From Agrostemma githago (lineage: Eukaryota; Streptophyta; Magnoliopsida; Caryophyllales; Caryophyllaceae): a DNA stretch of 64,000 bases. The translations under genes were made by a program, and so were the position numbers. Each line of letters opens with the position of its first letter. Positions within the stretch are counted from its first letter, which is position 1. Below are positions 22,364 through 33,694 of this stretch, one piece after another. The DNA lies in NCBI GenBank assembly GCA_958450325.1, contig OY288256.1:49432953-49496952 (forward strand), written 5' to 3'. Under the pieces are notes generated by a model. It saw nothing but the letters and a program-made list of their open reading frames with translations, was not told the origin of the DNA and made no database searches.

Positions 22364-22720
22364 TACATTTATTCATTACACACTACTCACTCATTCATTC
22401 ATTCATTCGTTCGGGTTCTAGTTGTATAATGGATGCGAAATTAAGTTATGATGAGTTCGTTGATAACCAAAAAAAAAATCCACACATGAAATGAAACCCG
22501 AAGATTGAAATAACATAAGTTTAACAATCTAAAAAGTTTAACCAAACCGAAATTAAAGACCGGTATCTTGGATAATTTGATGGCACGAGGGATGAATTTT
22601 AATTTAATACAAATAACATTAAGTTTAACCTAAGAAATAAAACTAAACACAAACAGTCTATTTTTTCCTCCTCCTGAATTTGTTCAACAAGCGCTTTCCC
22701 CTTGAAGGTTGAGGAGTGTC

Positions 22721-24503
22721 TCACTCATGCACGGGTGACATTGACGTTGTGCGACGAGGATTTCGGCGTAGTTCCCTCAACGTGATGTTTTCATCAAGAT
22801 CAATTGAACTAACGCTCTGACGACCTCGGCTTGAGCCTCCTTCACTTGCTTGTTCGTTACGTTGAAGAGGTTGGAGGAGATAGTCATATCCCGTATTTTG
22901 AAGGGATTGGGAGGAGTAGTCTCTAATATTTGTCATCGTTGAACGGTAGCTGTCAGGAATCTCGGGAGGCATGTCTTGTATCACCTTGTCGCTCGTTGCA
23001 TGGAGATTAGCAAATCCATGTGCCTAAATAATTAATATATTAGTTCAGTTGAAGTTGAGTATGATAGTAAATGATTATGTAATATGAAAAGTGAAAAAAA
23101 AAAAAAAAAAACTTACAAAATATTGGGAAACTCCGGTTGACGGTTGATGGGCTACTTGCTGACTGAAAGGACTGATGAAGAGACGAGTGTGTCGTCAATA
23201 CCAAACCATGTACGGGTCATAGTACGATAACCTAGTCTCATCGACTGGCACACAAGCACATCGGAGTTGGTCCTTCATCCTCCATATTGTCACGTGAGGG
23301 CTGTGCTTATCCAACCAATCTGTTGAATGACCACCAGTCTTCCTTGACTTGTGTAACTTCAATTCCGTATCGGGTACTCTCGGAATCTCTTGCTTGCACC
23401 CAAATTGGCGCATCACCCTATTAGGGTAATGCCACTCAACAATGTTATAGCAAATTAATGGAGCTACAATAAGCCAATCAACAGAGTCAGTTGTGCAATC
23501 TTCGGGCAGGAATGAAAGAATTTGTGGGGTATAAGGTTGCCATGTGAATTGATCATGCATCAGTCATAGTATCCAAGGCATTCCTGTACCCCGTTAGTGT
23601 TGTCGTCCCTTACGACCTTTTTCGGTTCACACTCACCCACTTACGACCTAAAGAATCAACCCGTAGTTCATGCTGTGAACCTAATGGGTATGCCCCATGG
23701 TGAGTTGGAGCATCACGAGGACCCATTATGTGTGGTCTCCCTATCGATAACCGTTCCCATGCCCATAACTGTAACAACACTAGTGGTCCTGATATGCCTC
23801 GAGCCTTGATGGAGCTAGCCGTGCACAAATTCCGATATAACGTGGCTAGTACGGCACTCCCCCAAGAGTAGTCATCCACTTTTGACAAGTCACCCAACAG
23901 TGGCAAATAAATGACAGAGATGTCATTGCCGCTCTTGTCCGGAAACATAACGGTTCCGATCAAGATTAGCAAGTAGGCTCTCACATAGCAGTGAAGAGTT
24001 AGTGGGGTTGCATCACCTGGTAAGTCTCTGAAATTGTCCGTCAACCACTTAATCTTCAAAGATGACCCGTCGATGTCATTTGGGCCCGGAGTTTTGCCTA
24101 AGACATTACCAATTTCCTCAACCCAATTATAATTGCTAGCACCACTTACTATCTCCCCCCTAATTTTCAAACCGAGTAGGACCTGAACATCTTGCAAGGT
24201 CACAGTGACTTCCCCAACAGTCAAATGGAAAGTGTGTGTCTCTTGCCTCCAATGCTATACCAAAGCACTTATTAAATCAACATTCAATTTCATACCTACT
24301 AATCTATGAATATAATAAAACTGTGTTTGCCTAATGCAATCCACTACACGATCATCTACCTTAAACCCCTCGTGCCATTGCAAATGCGCCCTACATCTGA
24401 GAGGGCCCAGTTCCGTCCCCTCCCATATAGCCGTGCTCCTGTGATTCTCTTGAAGTTTGAGAAGGGTTGGAATCATTGGCCCTGGATGTAGATGGTGCTC
24501 CAT
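22721..24503 (-). pseudogene. Plant-mobile-domain (MAIN-like) gene in MULE-1
   Basis: The reading likely starts at ATG 24503 (MEHHLHPGPMIPTLLKLQ), the usual PMD opening. PMD core: GEVTVTLQDVQVLLGL (~24210), then GPLVLLQLWAWERLSIGRP (~23780). An in-frame TAG at 24255-24257 splits it; the frame resumes at once. Another stop lies at 23610-23612 and a shift near 23555, after which DQFTWQPYTPQILSFLP and ICYNIVEWHYPNRVMRQFG continue the family pattern (23195-23560). The C-terminal piece at 22721-22984 is Arg/Ser-rich and ends SPVHE. PMD proteins of plants (MAIN, MAIL1) act in silencing and genome stability; many PMD genes sit in MULEs. This copy is dead. Confidence 0.82.
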
Positions 24504-24633
24504 TATCCCTGCGTATATGTAAACGAAAAAATTTGTTAAATACTCACGGTTTAAGAAATCATAATCGTAAATTTTATTTTCACAACGTACACATACATGA
24601 AACAAAAGAAAAAGCGATTTAAAAAAATTAAAT

Positions 24634-27050
24634 TTACCCTTGTGTGTTGTCCAATCTCAGGGGACATGTTTTCTTATTGTGACCTTTGCCACGATATAAG
24701 CTACAAGTCTTTGTTGACCTAATCGTCTTATCCATTTCATTTCTAAACCGTTTTGAAACTGGTCTTCCTCTTCCCCTTTTATTCGTTTCGTCACACACTA
24801 TTTTCACTCCATTATAAGGTCTCCAGTTAGCTTCATCCTTCAATGGTCGAAATCTGGGAGCATATGATGCTTCATGTTCCACCGTGGTATAGTAATTGTC
24901 AACGAACTGACCAGCATTTAACCCCATGGATGAACATACCGCGTAAATAAGAGAACATGGGTATTTATATGTTTGCATTTTGTTACAAGTGCATGTTCGA
25001 TTCTTGAAAGCCACTGTATGTAAATTATTCCCATGACTTGCATTTCTTTTGCCTTTTCCGGTACTCACTTGGTATATCCCTTCTTCCCGATCAAATGACA
25101 CAACTGAATGGTAGGCGGCTTTTTCACTAATTACATCCAATTCTTTGGTGATTTTTTCACTATAAAGATGCCCTTCCAATAAACGTGATTTTGCCCATTC
25201 ACGTCGATTAACAAATAGGCATTAACCCTATAGAATACACACTTCACAAGGGCGGTTATTGGTAGAAACCGTGCTCCCTTCAAGACATTATTAAAAGACT
25301 CCGTCAAATATGTGGTCAAAATACCGTACCTATGACCACCATCATGACAAATGGACCACTTCTCGACACCGATTTCATTGACGTAATGCCTAATTTCCCT
25401 ATTCAATTGAGCAAGCCGAATATAACCTATGTCAAATTTTTTAGCTTGTAGTTGCATTGCCGTTGACCCGAAGAGATTTTTCACTTGAACATTCTTACAT
25501 CTTTTGTGGACATTAGATGCTAAATGACGAATGCAAAGCCTATGATAGGCATAAGGTTCCTCCCATTGACTACCAACTTCGTTCATAGCGCCCATTATAC
25601 CCGCATGTCTATCGGAGATGACACATAATCCGTCTCGTTTGGTGACATAGGTCCTAATACAAGACATAAACCAAGGCCAACTCTCCGTATTTTCTGACTC
25701 AACAATCGCGAAGGCAAGTGGAAATATTTGGTTGTTTGCATCAACTCCCATAGCGGTCAACACCACTCCTTTGAACTTACCATACAAGTGAGTTCCATCA
25801 ACGGTGATAATAGGGCGACAATGTTCAAATCCATCAATACTTAGTTTGAAGGCCCAAAAAACTCGTTGAAATATTCGAACATTCGGGATATTCGTGGGTC
25901 TAGTCGACCACTGAACAATTGTGCCGGGATTAGATTCTTTTAAACCTTCCAAAAAACGAGGAAGCATCTCATAGGATTCTTCCCAACCCCCAAAAATGTC
26001 ACTAATTGCTCTTTGTTTTGCATTCCAAGCTTTCATCTTAGTTATTGTGGACCCAAATTTGTCTCTCATGTACTCCACAATAACGGACACCTTAATACCC
26101 CAATCGGCCTCAACAAGGTTTCGAATCGCATGGCTAATGAACCCTCGTTTCAAATTCATATGGTCTCTAGGAACGGTGTTACCGACACAAGAAGTTTCAT
26201 GACGACCATTGTACGTGACAATGGTAAAGGATTGTGAGTGAAAATCTTTTTGCGTGGCCCTTAGCCTCCATTTACAAGGGGAAGGTGATCGACCACATTT
26301 GAAGGTTACCGTGTGAGGCTTAGACTCTGCAACTTTGAAAAATTGATTTCGTTGCACACTATATAATGTCACTTCATCTATCACCGACATTTTGTTTGAA
26401 AACACTTGACCTTTAGCAAACTCATTCCCTTGCTCATAACGAACTAAAGAATCCCATGTTCTCCAATCATTCAACTCATCCCCTTCTAGTTTTTCAACAT
26501 TGTTATACTCTACAATTGGGGCACTAGCACCAACATCATCAACATCGTCATCTCCTTCATCAACATTAAGTGTTTCATACTCCTCATCAACCTCATCACC
26601 CTCTATATGACCATCAAATACACTGACGTTTATATCATTACTAGTAAGGGATACGTATTGACCAACGTCATCTAACGCCGTAGGAAGCCTAGGTGTCGGC
26701 ACATTTGGTGTGGGCACAACAAAGGAAGTAGTGGACAACTCAACAAATATGTCCATGGATGGAGAATTTGAATGACGAACACTTGTCCACAACGCCCTTA
26801 ATGCAACATCATTGTTAAGGGATACAACTTTAAAACATCCTGAACTGGGATATTTCATTTTGATAATCAATTGAGCACTCGTCCTATCAACATCAATCCC
26901 CTTGTATATCTCGTCAACTAATTCACCGTAGCTCATTTTTGTACTAGCTAAAACAAAACATTGTGACCCTCCTCTATATGTTACACATCCATTTTGCTCC
27001 AGTATTTCTCCATCCCAATAACACATTAGTGGATAATCAATAATGTCCAT
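24634..27050 (-). pseudogene. MuDR-type MULE transposase, frameshifted
   Basis: First frame 25131-27050 (639 aa): N-terminal PB1-like region (1-105), acidic spacer (140-175), MuDR domain (~205-290), then the DDE core with Asp418 (TVDGTHLYG), Asp480 (VISDRHAGI) and Glu584 (TESFNN). One base is lost near 25212, and the rest continues in frame 24634-25179: a SWIM-type finger (CTCNKMQ...YPCSLIYA) and a zinc knuckle (CSLYRGKGHNKKTC). The SWIM His is Leu and the second knuckle Cys is Tyr, so both metal sites have lost a ligand. The intact family enzyme cuts and joins MULE ends. The start ATG at 27050 follows intron-free AT-rich DNA within the element. Confidence 0.9.
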
Positions 27051-27765
27051 TCTATAAATAAAAATTAATTAGCAAAACACAACTAAAAAAAGAAAAATAA
27101 ACAATAATTTTCTCTAATTTAATACAACACAATATGAACCATACACCTTAATTACCAAATATTAACCTAAATTAAACTTAACAATTACATTAACAACCTC
27201 CCTTAATAACCGCATCTTTGTAGTAAAATACCAAAAAAATTGATTTTCTAATATCTATTAACTAAAAAATCAAATTATTCAAACTACTAATTTAACCAAT
27301 AAAATATATATTTGATTCTTACAAACTACTTAAACCACACATAATTTCCCACAACACAAACAATGGAATTTTCCCCAAAAAAAAAATTTAGGGTTTCAAA
27401 TTTGGGAATTTCTCTATTAATGCAAAAATAAACATCTAAATTGTAAATCTAACAACTAATCAAAGAAAGTAAAGAACTTTAAGCATAATTTATGAAGATA
27501 TAAACTTATTATAACAACAAAATCAAATAAAATTGGAATAAAATTGGAACAATTAGTTGAATTATACCTTGCTAATTATGAAATTAAGTGTAGAGGTTCG
27601 CCGGAAGTGTCGCCAGAAGTCTCGCCGGAAGTGTTGCCGGAAGTGACGCCGGAGTTGGTGAGTAATGATGGAGGATCAGTGATTGAGTATAGGTGAGTAG
27701 AGAGTGGTATGAGTAAAGAGTGGTGGGGGTGAGCGAGTAAAGAGGGTCGTGTGTTGGGTGGGAAT
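27051..27765. other. MULE-1 subterminal non-coding region
   Basis: AT-rich leader of the transposase gene. Near 27594-27655 a short repeat of CGCCGGAAGTGT-like units appears. A TATA-like or start site cannot be picked confidently. Confidence 0.4.
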
Positions 27766-28165
27766 TAAAAACCAAGGTTGGAAAATCAAAGCAAAAAAAA
27801 AATTACACTCTGACCCGCCATTGGGAGTGGCGGGTTTGTCTTCATAAAACCGCCACTCCCAATGGCGGGTCTTAGCAGCTATATTTCACACTTTGTGGGT
27901 TGTTCGGGCAGAAGCTAAGACATTTGAACCCGCCATTGGCAATGGCGGGTTATTGAAGACAAACCCGCCATTGGCAATGGCGGGTTAAGGAGTAATAATT
28001 TTTTTTTTGCCGTCAATTTAATCGGGAAGACACGTCATTGCGCTCGGCGGGTTGGCTCCGCATAGAAACGAAGCTCAATCCGAACCTACCAGAGCACCAT
28101 TTCGTTAATTAGTTTTCAATCCGACCCGAAACGATAATAAGTTTATTTAAGAGCATTATTTTGAA
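27766..28165 (-). repeat. Right TIR of MULE-1
   Basis: Inverse of the left TIR with a few substitutions. Same four palindromes; here ACCCGCCATTGGCAATGGCGGG (~27959-27985) is near-perfect, where the left copy reads CCATTACC. Confidence 0.9.
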
Positions 28166-28174
28166 AAAAAAAAT

Positions 28175-28812
28175 CGTGGAATAGTGGCTGATGGTGAGTT
28201 AAATGGAGTGTGGGAAGTTGATTTGAAGTTGGGAGTTAAATGGGAGTGGGAAGTTAAGAGTTTGAGTGGGGAGTTAAAGATAGATGGAGAATGAAGGAAC
28301 TGCTGACGGTTTATGCGGGTTGGTTACAATTTTTTTTTTTTTATAAGTAACAGCTACGTCGAATCCAACATGATGCCAAATAGAACGATAATGTGGCAAC
28401 TGACGTGGGTGAATGTGGTGCGAGTATTTTCTTCAGCATTACTCCCTCCATTCCATTCAATTGTTTGCCTTTTATATTCATTGTGAGGAGTATTTTAATC
28501 AAAGGCAAACAATTAAATGAAACGGAGGGAGTATTATATAAGAGATGAGATAAGTTTTACCAAATGAGTGCATAGTGCATTCAAAACCAAAAAGAGTCCA
28601 CCCATTGCACCAAATCAAACACAAATCATCCGTCAAATTTTGTCATGATTTCAAAATTCAAATGCCACCACCACTTCCACTGCCCCCTCATTTTCTCCCA
28701 ACTCTCTCAATTCCCCAAACCCCCTCCTCAAATTCAATTGAAACAACTCCTCAAAAACCCTAACAAAACCCTCCATCATCTTCCCCCCAAACCTCCTAAA
28801 ATCACCCTAAAG
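28175..28812 (+). promoter_or_regulatory. Upstream region of TDP2-like gene
   Basis: 637 bp between MULE-1 and the ATG at 28813. It includes a Stowaway MITE (28442-28531) and a CT/CCA-rich stretch (28670-28740) typical of a 5' UTR. Anything farther upstream is MULE DNA, so distal promoter elements may have been displaced. Confidence 0.45.
28442..28531. mobile_element. Stowaway MITE (90 bp) in TDP2 promoter
   Basis: CTCCCTCC...GGAGGGAG termini flanked by TA (28440-28441; 28532-28533). The arms CAATTGTTTGCCTTTT and AAAGGCAAACAATT form a near-complete hairpin. Confidence 0.88.
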
Positions 28813-31800
28813 ATGTCATCTTGGTCATGTTCTTCTTGCACCTTCCTCAACCCACCTTCCCAAAAACTCTCTTGCCAAATTTGCCAAACCCCATCAGCAT
28901 TTCCATCAATCGAAAATCAAAATCCATCGTCTCTTGATAAATGGGGTTGTAAAGCTTGCACCTTTCTCAACTCTTATAGTAATACCAACTGTGAAATTTG
29001 TGACACTCGTGCACCTTCTATTCATCTTGATTACACCAGTAATGATGAATTTGTCAATATTTCATCTTCTTCTGATGTGGGTTCAATCTTTTTTCCTCTG
29101 AGAAAGTGTTCGTCCTCTTCTTTGACCCGGATTCCAGACCCGGATGATTCGAAACTTGATTTGGGGTTTCATGATAATGTCCGAATTCAAATGGGTAGTG
29201 ATCACATTGCTCAAAATGTGGCTCATTTTGATGGGTCTTCCCAAAACTTGGGTTCTAACAAGCGCAAATTTCAAGAACCTGTTTCAGGTAGTGTGTGTTT
29301 TTTTTTCGCAAAATCTCATTTGACACCGTTTTAGTCTTATGAGTTATGACGAATCCTTTTTCATTGTATATGACTGGCTTGTATCACCTTTATTATATAG
29401 TACTCCGTACTACTTTTATAGCTTTATGATTGATCATTGTGTTTATGTTCATTGTACCTTAAAATTAAGGTTAAGGGGTGCTTTGAAAATGATACTCCCT
29501 CCATCCCCGATGATTTCTTTGGCTTTGCTTTTGACACCAAGAGGAAGAGGTACAATGACGAGGTGACATGTGGAGCCAAATTCATGAGAAGAGTCGAATT
29601 ACACATAAAAAACATTTCTAAAATAGAAAGACAAAAAATTCATTGAGACGCCACAATATGGAATAGGCAAAGAATTCATTGAGACGGAGGAGGGAGTATA
29701 TGATTGTTTCATGCTTGTATGTTGATTTCTGAGGTATAAAGATGTGTACTTTGTTGATGATATATAGACAATATAGTTGGTTGTTCGTTGATTTTTGAGG
29801 TATAAAAATGTGTACTTTGATGATGATATAGTTGCTTGTTTGTTGATTTTTGAGGTATAAAAATATGTAGTACTTTCATAATGATGATATATACTTTGCA
29901 TGTTTGTTGATTTTTGATGTATAAAGATGTGTACTTTGATAATGATATACTCTGTATAACTTCAAGGATTTGTTTATTGTAGAGAATTAGAGATGTATGC
30001 AACTCTGATTGTGTGAATCACATTATGTGGTGCCTTGTTGAATGAATTAAATCATGTGCGTTTGAGTCGTCGTTGTCTTCATACGGCATCTAATTGATAT
30101 AAAAATCGGGTATTATGCATTTATATGAATATCAGTTGGTAAAGATGTTTCCTGGATATATGATACTAATGAATGATATGAGTATTTGTTGCTCATTTTT
30201 CTGTCTTTTGTAAATATATGTGATTACGTGCACCCTGAACTCCAAAAATGCACATCAACAGTCTTTGGAATCTGATATGCTCGGAGTTAAAGTGTTAAAC
30301 GAACACTGGTTAAGCTCAGCGCCTAATATCATTCACGTTTTATTTGGAACAGTTTGTCTCTTTTAGGTCGGACACATTCCGCTTTTGATTAAAACATGTC
30401 AAATATCACCCTATTTGATTAAACCTTATTTGGGTAGATATAGTCCTTGTATATGAGTTGCTAGTGAGATCGGTAATATGTGTATTGAGGACTTGTAAGA
30501 TTTCTGCAGAATTTAGCATTGCATTTTAACTATGGGCTGATCATTTGTGCAGAAGAGAATAATAGGGTAGATAACGGAATAGACGTGACGGACCTAAGGT
30601 CAGCAGATATTGTCGAAGATAGTGAATGCAATATTGTGTTTAAGAGGAAGCGAGATCCGAGTGATTCCTTTGAGAAGCCGATTACACTCAGTGGATTTCG
30701 TGATGTTAAATCTTCTAAGAAACAAACAACACAAGGTTAGCACGATCGCTGGTATTTTATACTCCGTATCTACGAAAAAATAAACAGAAATATCTTACTC
30801 GTATGTATTTTATACTCCATATCTGCGTAACAGAGAATATTACTCCCTCTAATCCATTCCCAACTATACATTTGACTTTTCACGGTCCATGAGATGACGC
30901 TTTGACGATGCTTTTCGCTTCGTATATTTTTTTTTGTGTGTTTGAAATTATGATTTCCCGAAACACCTTATAAGAAATGTAAATTTGTTGGTTTTATATT
31001 TAAATTTTTATAAATTTGACTAAATATAATCGAAGTCAATATCTTTGAAGCTCAACTTTAAAAAATGGATGGGTATTTTGGAATGGATTTGAGGGAGTAA
31101 CACTTTTAATGAAACTTGTACAAATGAAGAAGCTAGGGCAACAGGATCGATGAAAGGCTCAGTTCTCTCAGAGATTTCTGAGAACAGTGAAGTTAAGAAT
31201 GTTTCGGGAACAATAAAGATCTTATCATACAATATCTGGTTTAGAGATGAACTCGAGGGACGTTTAAGGATGCGAGCAATCGGTAACCTTATTCATCAAC
31301 ATTCTCCCGATGTCATTTGTTTTCAGGTTTCATTTTTTTCTTCCGTGATTGTGATCATCAGTGAAAACAGTGTTAATCTCCATGATTTGCCTGCATCAAT
31401 AATGTGTTCTTGTTATTCAGGAGGTCAACTCCGTTCTTTACGACATTCTTCAGACATCCTCGTGGTGGAAGAACTATCGTTGTTCAGTCTCCTACGAAAG
31501 GTCCCAAAATGAGGCGTACTTTTGCATGCAGGTAATTATTGTAAACCTCACATCGTTTACCCTGCATTTCCTCCATTTTAATGGTTGATACTTGATACCT
31601 ATATCGCTCAGACTTCTGAATGCAATCAATTAATTTCTTTCAGTTGGCCAAAATTCCTGTGAAATCGTTCAGTTGCAAGCCATTCAGCTACACAATGATG
31701 AGCAGGGAACTCTGCATGACACAACTCGAACTGAACAATAACAAGTCACTCATCATTGCCACAACCCATCTCGAAAGTCCGTGCCCGGGCCCACCAACAT

Positions 31801-32228
31801 GGGATCAAATGTTCAGTAAGGAGCGTGTCTCTCAAGCGAAGGAAGCCATAAACGTTCTTCAACAATTCCCGAACGTTGTTTTCTGTGGCGACATGAACTG
31901 GGATGATAAACTAGATGGCCGGTTCCCGTTCCCCGAGGGTTGGTTCGATGCTTGGGAGCAGTTAAGGCCTGCAGAGGTTGGGCACACATATGATACCAAG
32001 TCGAATCGAATGTTGTCGGGAAATCGTGCTTTACAAAAACGGTTGGATAGATTTGTTTGTCATTTGCCTGAGTTTAGGGTTAGCGGGATTGAGATGATGG
32101 GAACTGAGGCAATTCCCGGGGTGGAATATAAGAAGGAGAAGAAACTGAGAGGTAAAATTCAAGAGTTAACCCTCCCGGTTTACCCTAGTGACCATTATGG
32201 CTTGCTTTTAACGGTAACTTCGGTATAA
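28813..32228 (+). CDS. TDP2: TDP2-like 5'-tyrosyl-DNA phosphodiesterase (5 exons)
   Basis: Exons: 28813-29287, 30553-30735, 31145-31326, 31421-31531, 31644-32228; all introns GT-AG; 511 aa. The N-terminus has two RanBP2-type fingers (CX2CX11CX2C from Cys6; WGCKACTFLN...CEIC). The catalytic part is an endonuclease/exonuclease/phosphatase fold: Asn249 (SYNIWF), Glu281 (first codon of exon 4, EVNSVLYD), His359 (THLES), Asp400/Asn402 (CGDMNWDD) and Asp500-His501 (PSDHYGLL). Family enzymes release topoisomerase II remnants from 5' DNA ends, using Mg2+, in the nucleus. All key residues are present, so it looks functional. The ATG at 28813 is chosen because the finger follows directly; an in-frame ATG at 28645 would add 56 residues. 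Exon 3 might instead begin at 31130, adding five residues. Confidence 0.9.
29495..29696. mobile_element. Stowaway-like MITE in TDP2 intron 1
   Basis: CTCCCTCCATCCC at the left, GACGGAGGAGGGAG at the right, flanked by TA (29493-29494; 29697-29698). About 202 bp, less hairpin-like inside than the promoter MITE. Confidence 0.8.
29721..29955 (+). repeat. Minisatellite in TDP2 intron 1 (4 copies)
   Basis: GTTGATTTYTGAGGTATAAA begins copies at about 29721, 29787, 29842 and 29905 (spacing 66, 55, 63). Variable spacing comes from ATGATGATATA runs. It starts 24 bp after the Stowaway MITE. Confidence 0.75.
30843..31097. mobile_element. Stowaway/mariner-like MITE in TDP2 intron 2
   Basis: CTCCCTCTAATCC and GGATTTGAGGGAG ends with TA flanks (30841-30842; 31098-31099), 255 bp. 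Its right end lies about 45 bp before exon 3, so it supplies the sequence around the branch point. Confidence 0.75.
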
Positions 32229-32573
32229 CCAACTCGAAAAAACTCAAAGTCGTGTGACTGAAGTCCTTGTTATGTCATTTACGATGGCCTTTTTTTTCGG
32301 TGTATGTTATAGGAAATAGGAACTCGGAAGCAAATGTCTTTTGTATAGTTGGGGGATGTCGCGAGCTGATGTTTGACTCCTTTTCGGAGCGCTAGACTCC
32401 GGGTAAATGGCGTCCTACCATTTTGAGTTCATTACATTTACCCATTAATGTTAGTATTTGAAATTTAATCCGATTTCCAATCCAACGATTTTTAGAATTC
32501 CGGTTTTTGGTCCTTGGACTACTTTTATCTGATCGGGATCGGTATTATTGTGTATTGATTTTTTTGTAAAATA
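32229..32573 (+). other. 3' UTR / downstream flank of TDP2
   Basis: No open frame. Likely 3' UTR; no canonical AATAAA seen near the stop, though plant signals are loose. The Helitron begins at 32574, so the transcript may end in or just before it. Confidence 0.45.
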
Positions 32574-33382
32574 CTAGTTTTCGTGCCCGTGAAATTCACG
32601 GGGCTTGCAATGGTATGTTTGTGCAATCTCCCTTTAGTGCAGTACCTTCTTTGTGAGCGTTTGTTGGCAACGTAGTGGTCAATTGGTGAAAGAGTGGAAA
32701 TTTTTAATGTTTGGTTTTGTTACTCGAAGTTGTGTAAATCCCAACGATAAGCGTAATGTAGATAGCAAACAACGTCAGTAAATAAGGAATAGGGGAATCT
32801 GGGTAAGCCACACCTCCAAATCTTGCTAAACAAATTGGAATATAGTTTGTGGTACGTGAAAAACAGCGTAGCACGACACAATTAACTAACAATAATACGT
32901 AAGTATTTTTTCGACCAATGCTTGTAGGTTTCTTTATTGTGCTCCTCTTAAGTGTGGTGTGATGTTGTTGGCCTCAATCGCTTCCCAGCCTTGCTAATCC
33001 CCTTCATGTTTGTGTCTTTCGCGTTAGGGTCATCTTTGCAGCACATTGTAGACAAATTATGCTCAATTTGCATAATGAAGCAAATGTAATGATTATTTGT
33101 GAATGTAAGTTGTTTTGTAATTACTGTTTCGATGCTTTGAAGTTTCTGTTTTATGTGGAGTGTTGAGGAGCATTTCGTCTTATGCCGAGTCTACGGCGGT
33201 ATTTTTTTCCTCGTTTCCTTCTACGTGTTGCAGGTTATTTTTGTTTCTGTTGTGAATATCATTGACATTGTTAGCAGTTGTTGTGGAACCAATAAAGTAA
33301 TCGTATATACCTTGTCTAGGGATTTGGTGAGTGTCGATTCATGCATCGCAGGCAGAAATGTCTTCTGGACCTTTAATTCCCT

Positions 33383-33694
33383 TTAATTCCCAAATTTATT
33401 TACCCCTATCTTAACTTTGAAAGTACATGTCTTCCCAACACATTGCTGTAGAATGTCAAATACTTTCCCTTTTCCGTCGTCCTGCAATACCATTCCGTAA
33501 CAGGTGGTTAGTGCATTCTGATCTCTCGCAATATCGTATTAAATATTAGTGATAGTAATTCTGAAGTCATTACCTTTTCATACAAGTTCAACAGATGAGA
33601 TATTGGCTTCCCAATGACCTTTTCTGCTTCCTTGTGGAAAATAACCAACGGCAAGGATGTGTCTCCGTCCGCTATCGTGGTCATTAGTCTATAC
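33383..33694 (-). pseudogene. RPA1-like (single-strand DNA-binding) gene 3' fragment in Helitron
   Basis: Two exons on the minus strand. 33694-33574 encodes YRLMTTIADGDTSLP...VIGKPISHLLNLYEK; 33481-33383 encodes DDGKGKVFDILQQCVGKTC TFKVKI and ends at TAA. Splice sites fit (CAG|GTATAG upstream, AAAAG|GTAATG, TTGCAG|GACGAC). The text resembles the C-terminal OB-fold region of replication protein A large subunits and RPA-like genes carried by plant Helitrons. Only the C-terminal part is present; upstream exons were not found. It may be a relic of the autonomous element's accessory RPA gene or a captured host fragment. Confidence 0.6.

Larger units (their letters stand above)
21964..28165 (-). 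mobile_element. MULE-1, 6.2 kb, long TIRs, transposase plus PMD gene
   Basis: Ends are inverted repeats of about 400 bp (21964-22363; 27766-28165) starting TTCAAAATAATGCTC. Flanks are GAAAAAAAT (21955-21963) and AAAAAAAAT (28166-28174): 8 of 9 match, consistent with a 9-bp MULE target duplication though low complexity weakens it. Inside, a MuDR-type transposase and a PMD gene run on the minus strand. Both are broken, so the copy is probably immobile by itself. Confidence 0.9.

Noticed and set aside
22393..22420. CATT microsatellite as a feature
   Set aside because: Only about seven units inside MULE-1; ordinary low-complexity sequence.
24504..24646. Fusion of MULE-1 transposase to the PMD gene through an intron
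   Set aside because: A donor (AAGG|GTAAATT) and an acceptor (ACGCAG|GGATAATGG) exist, but joining them puts the PMD ATG codon out of frame. With so many frameshifts in this copy a fusion in the ancestor cannot be excluded, so I keep two genes.
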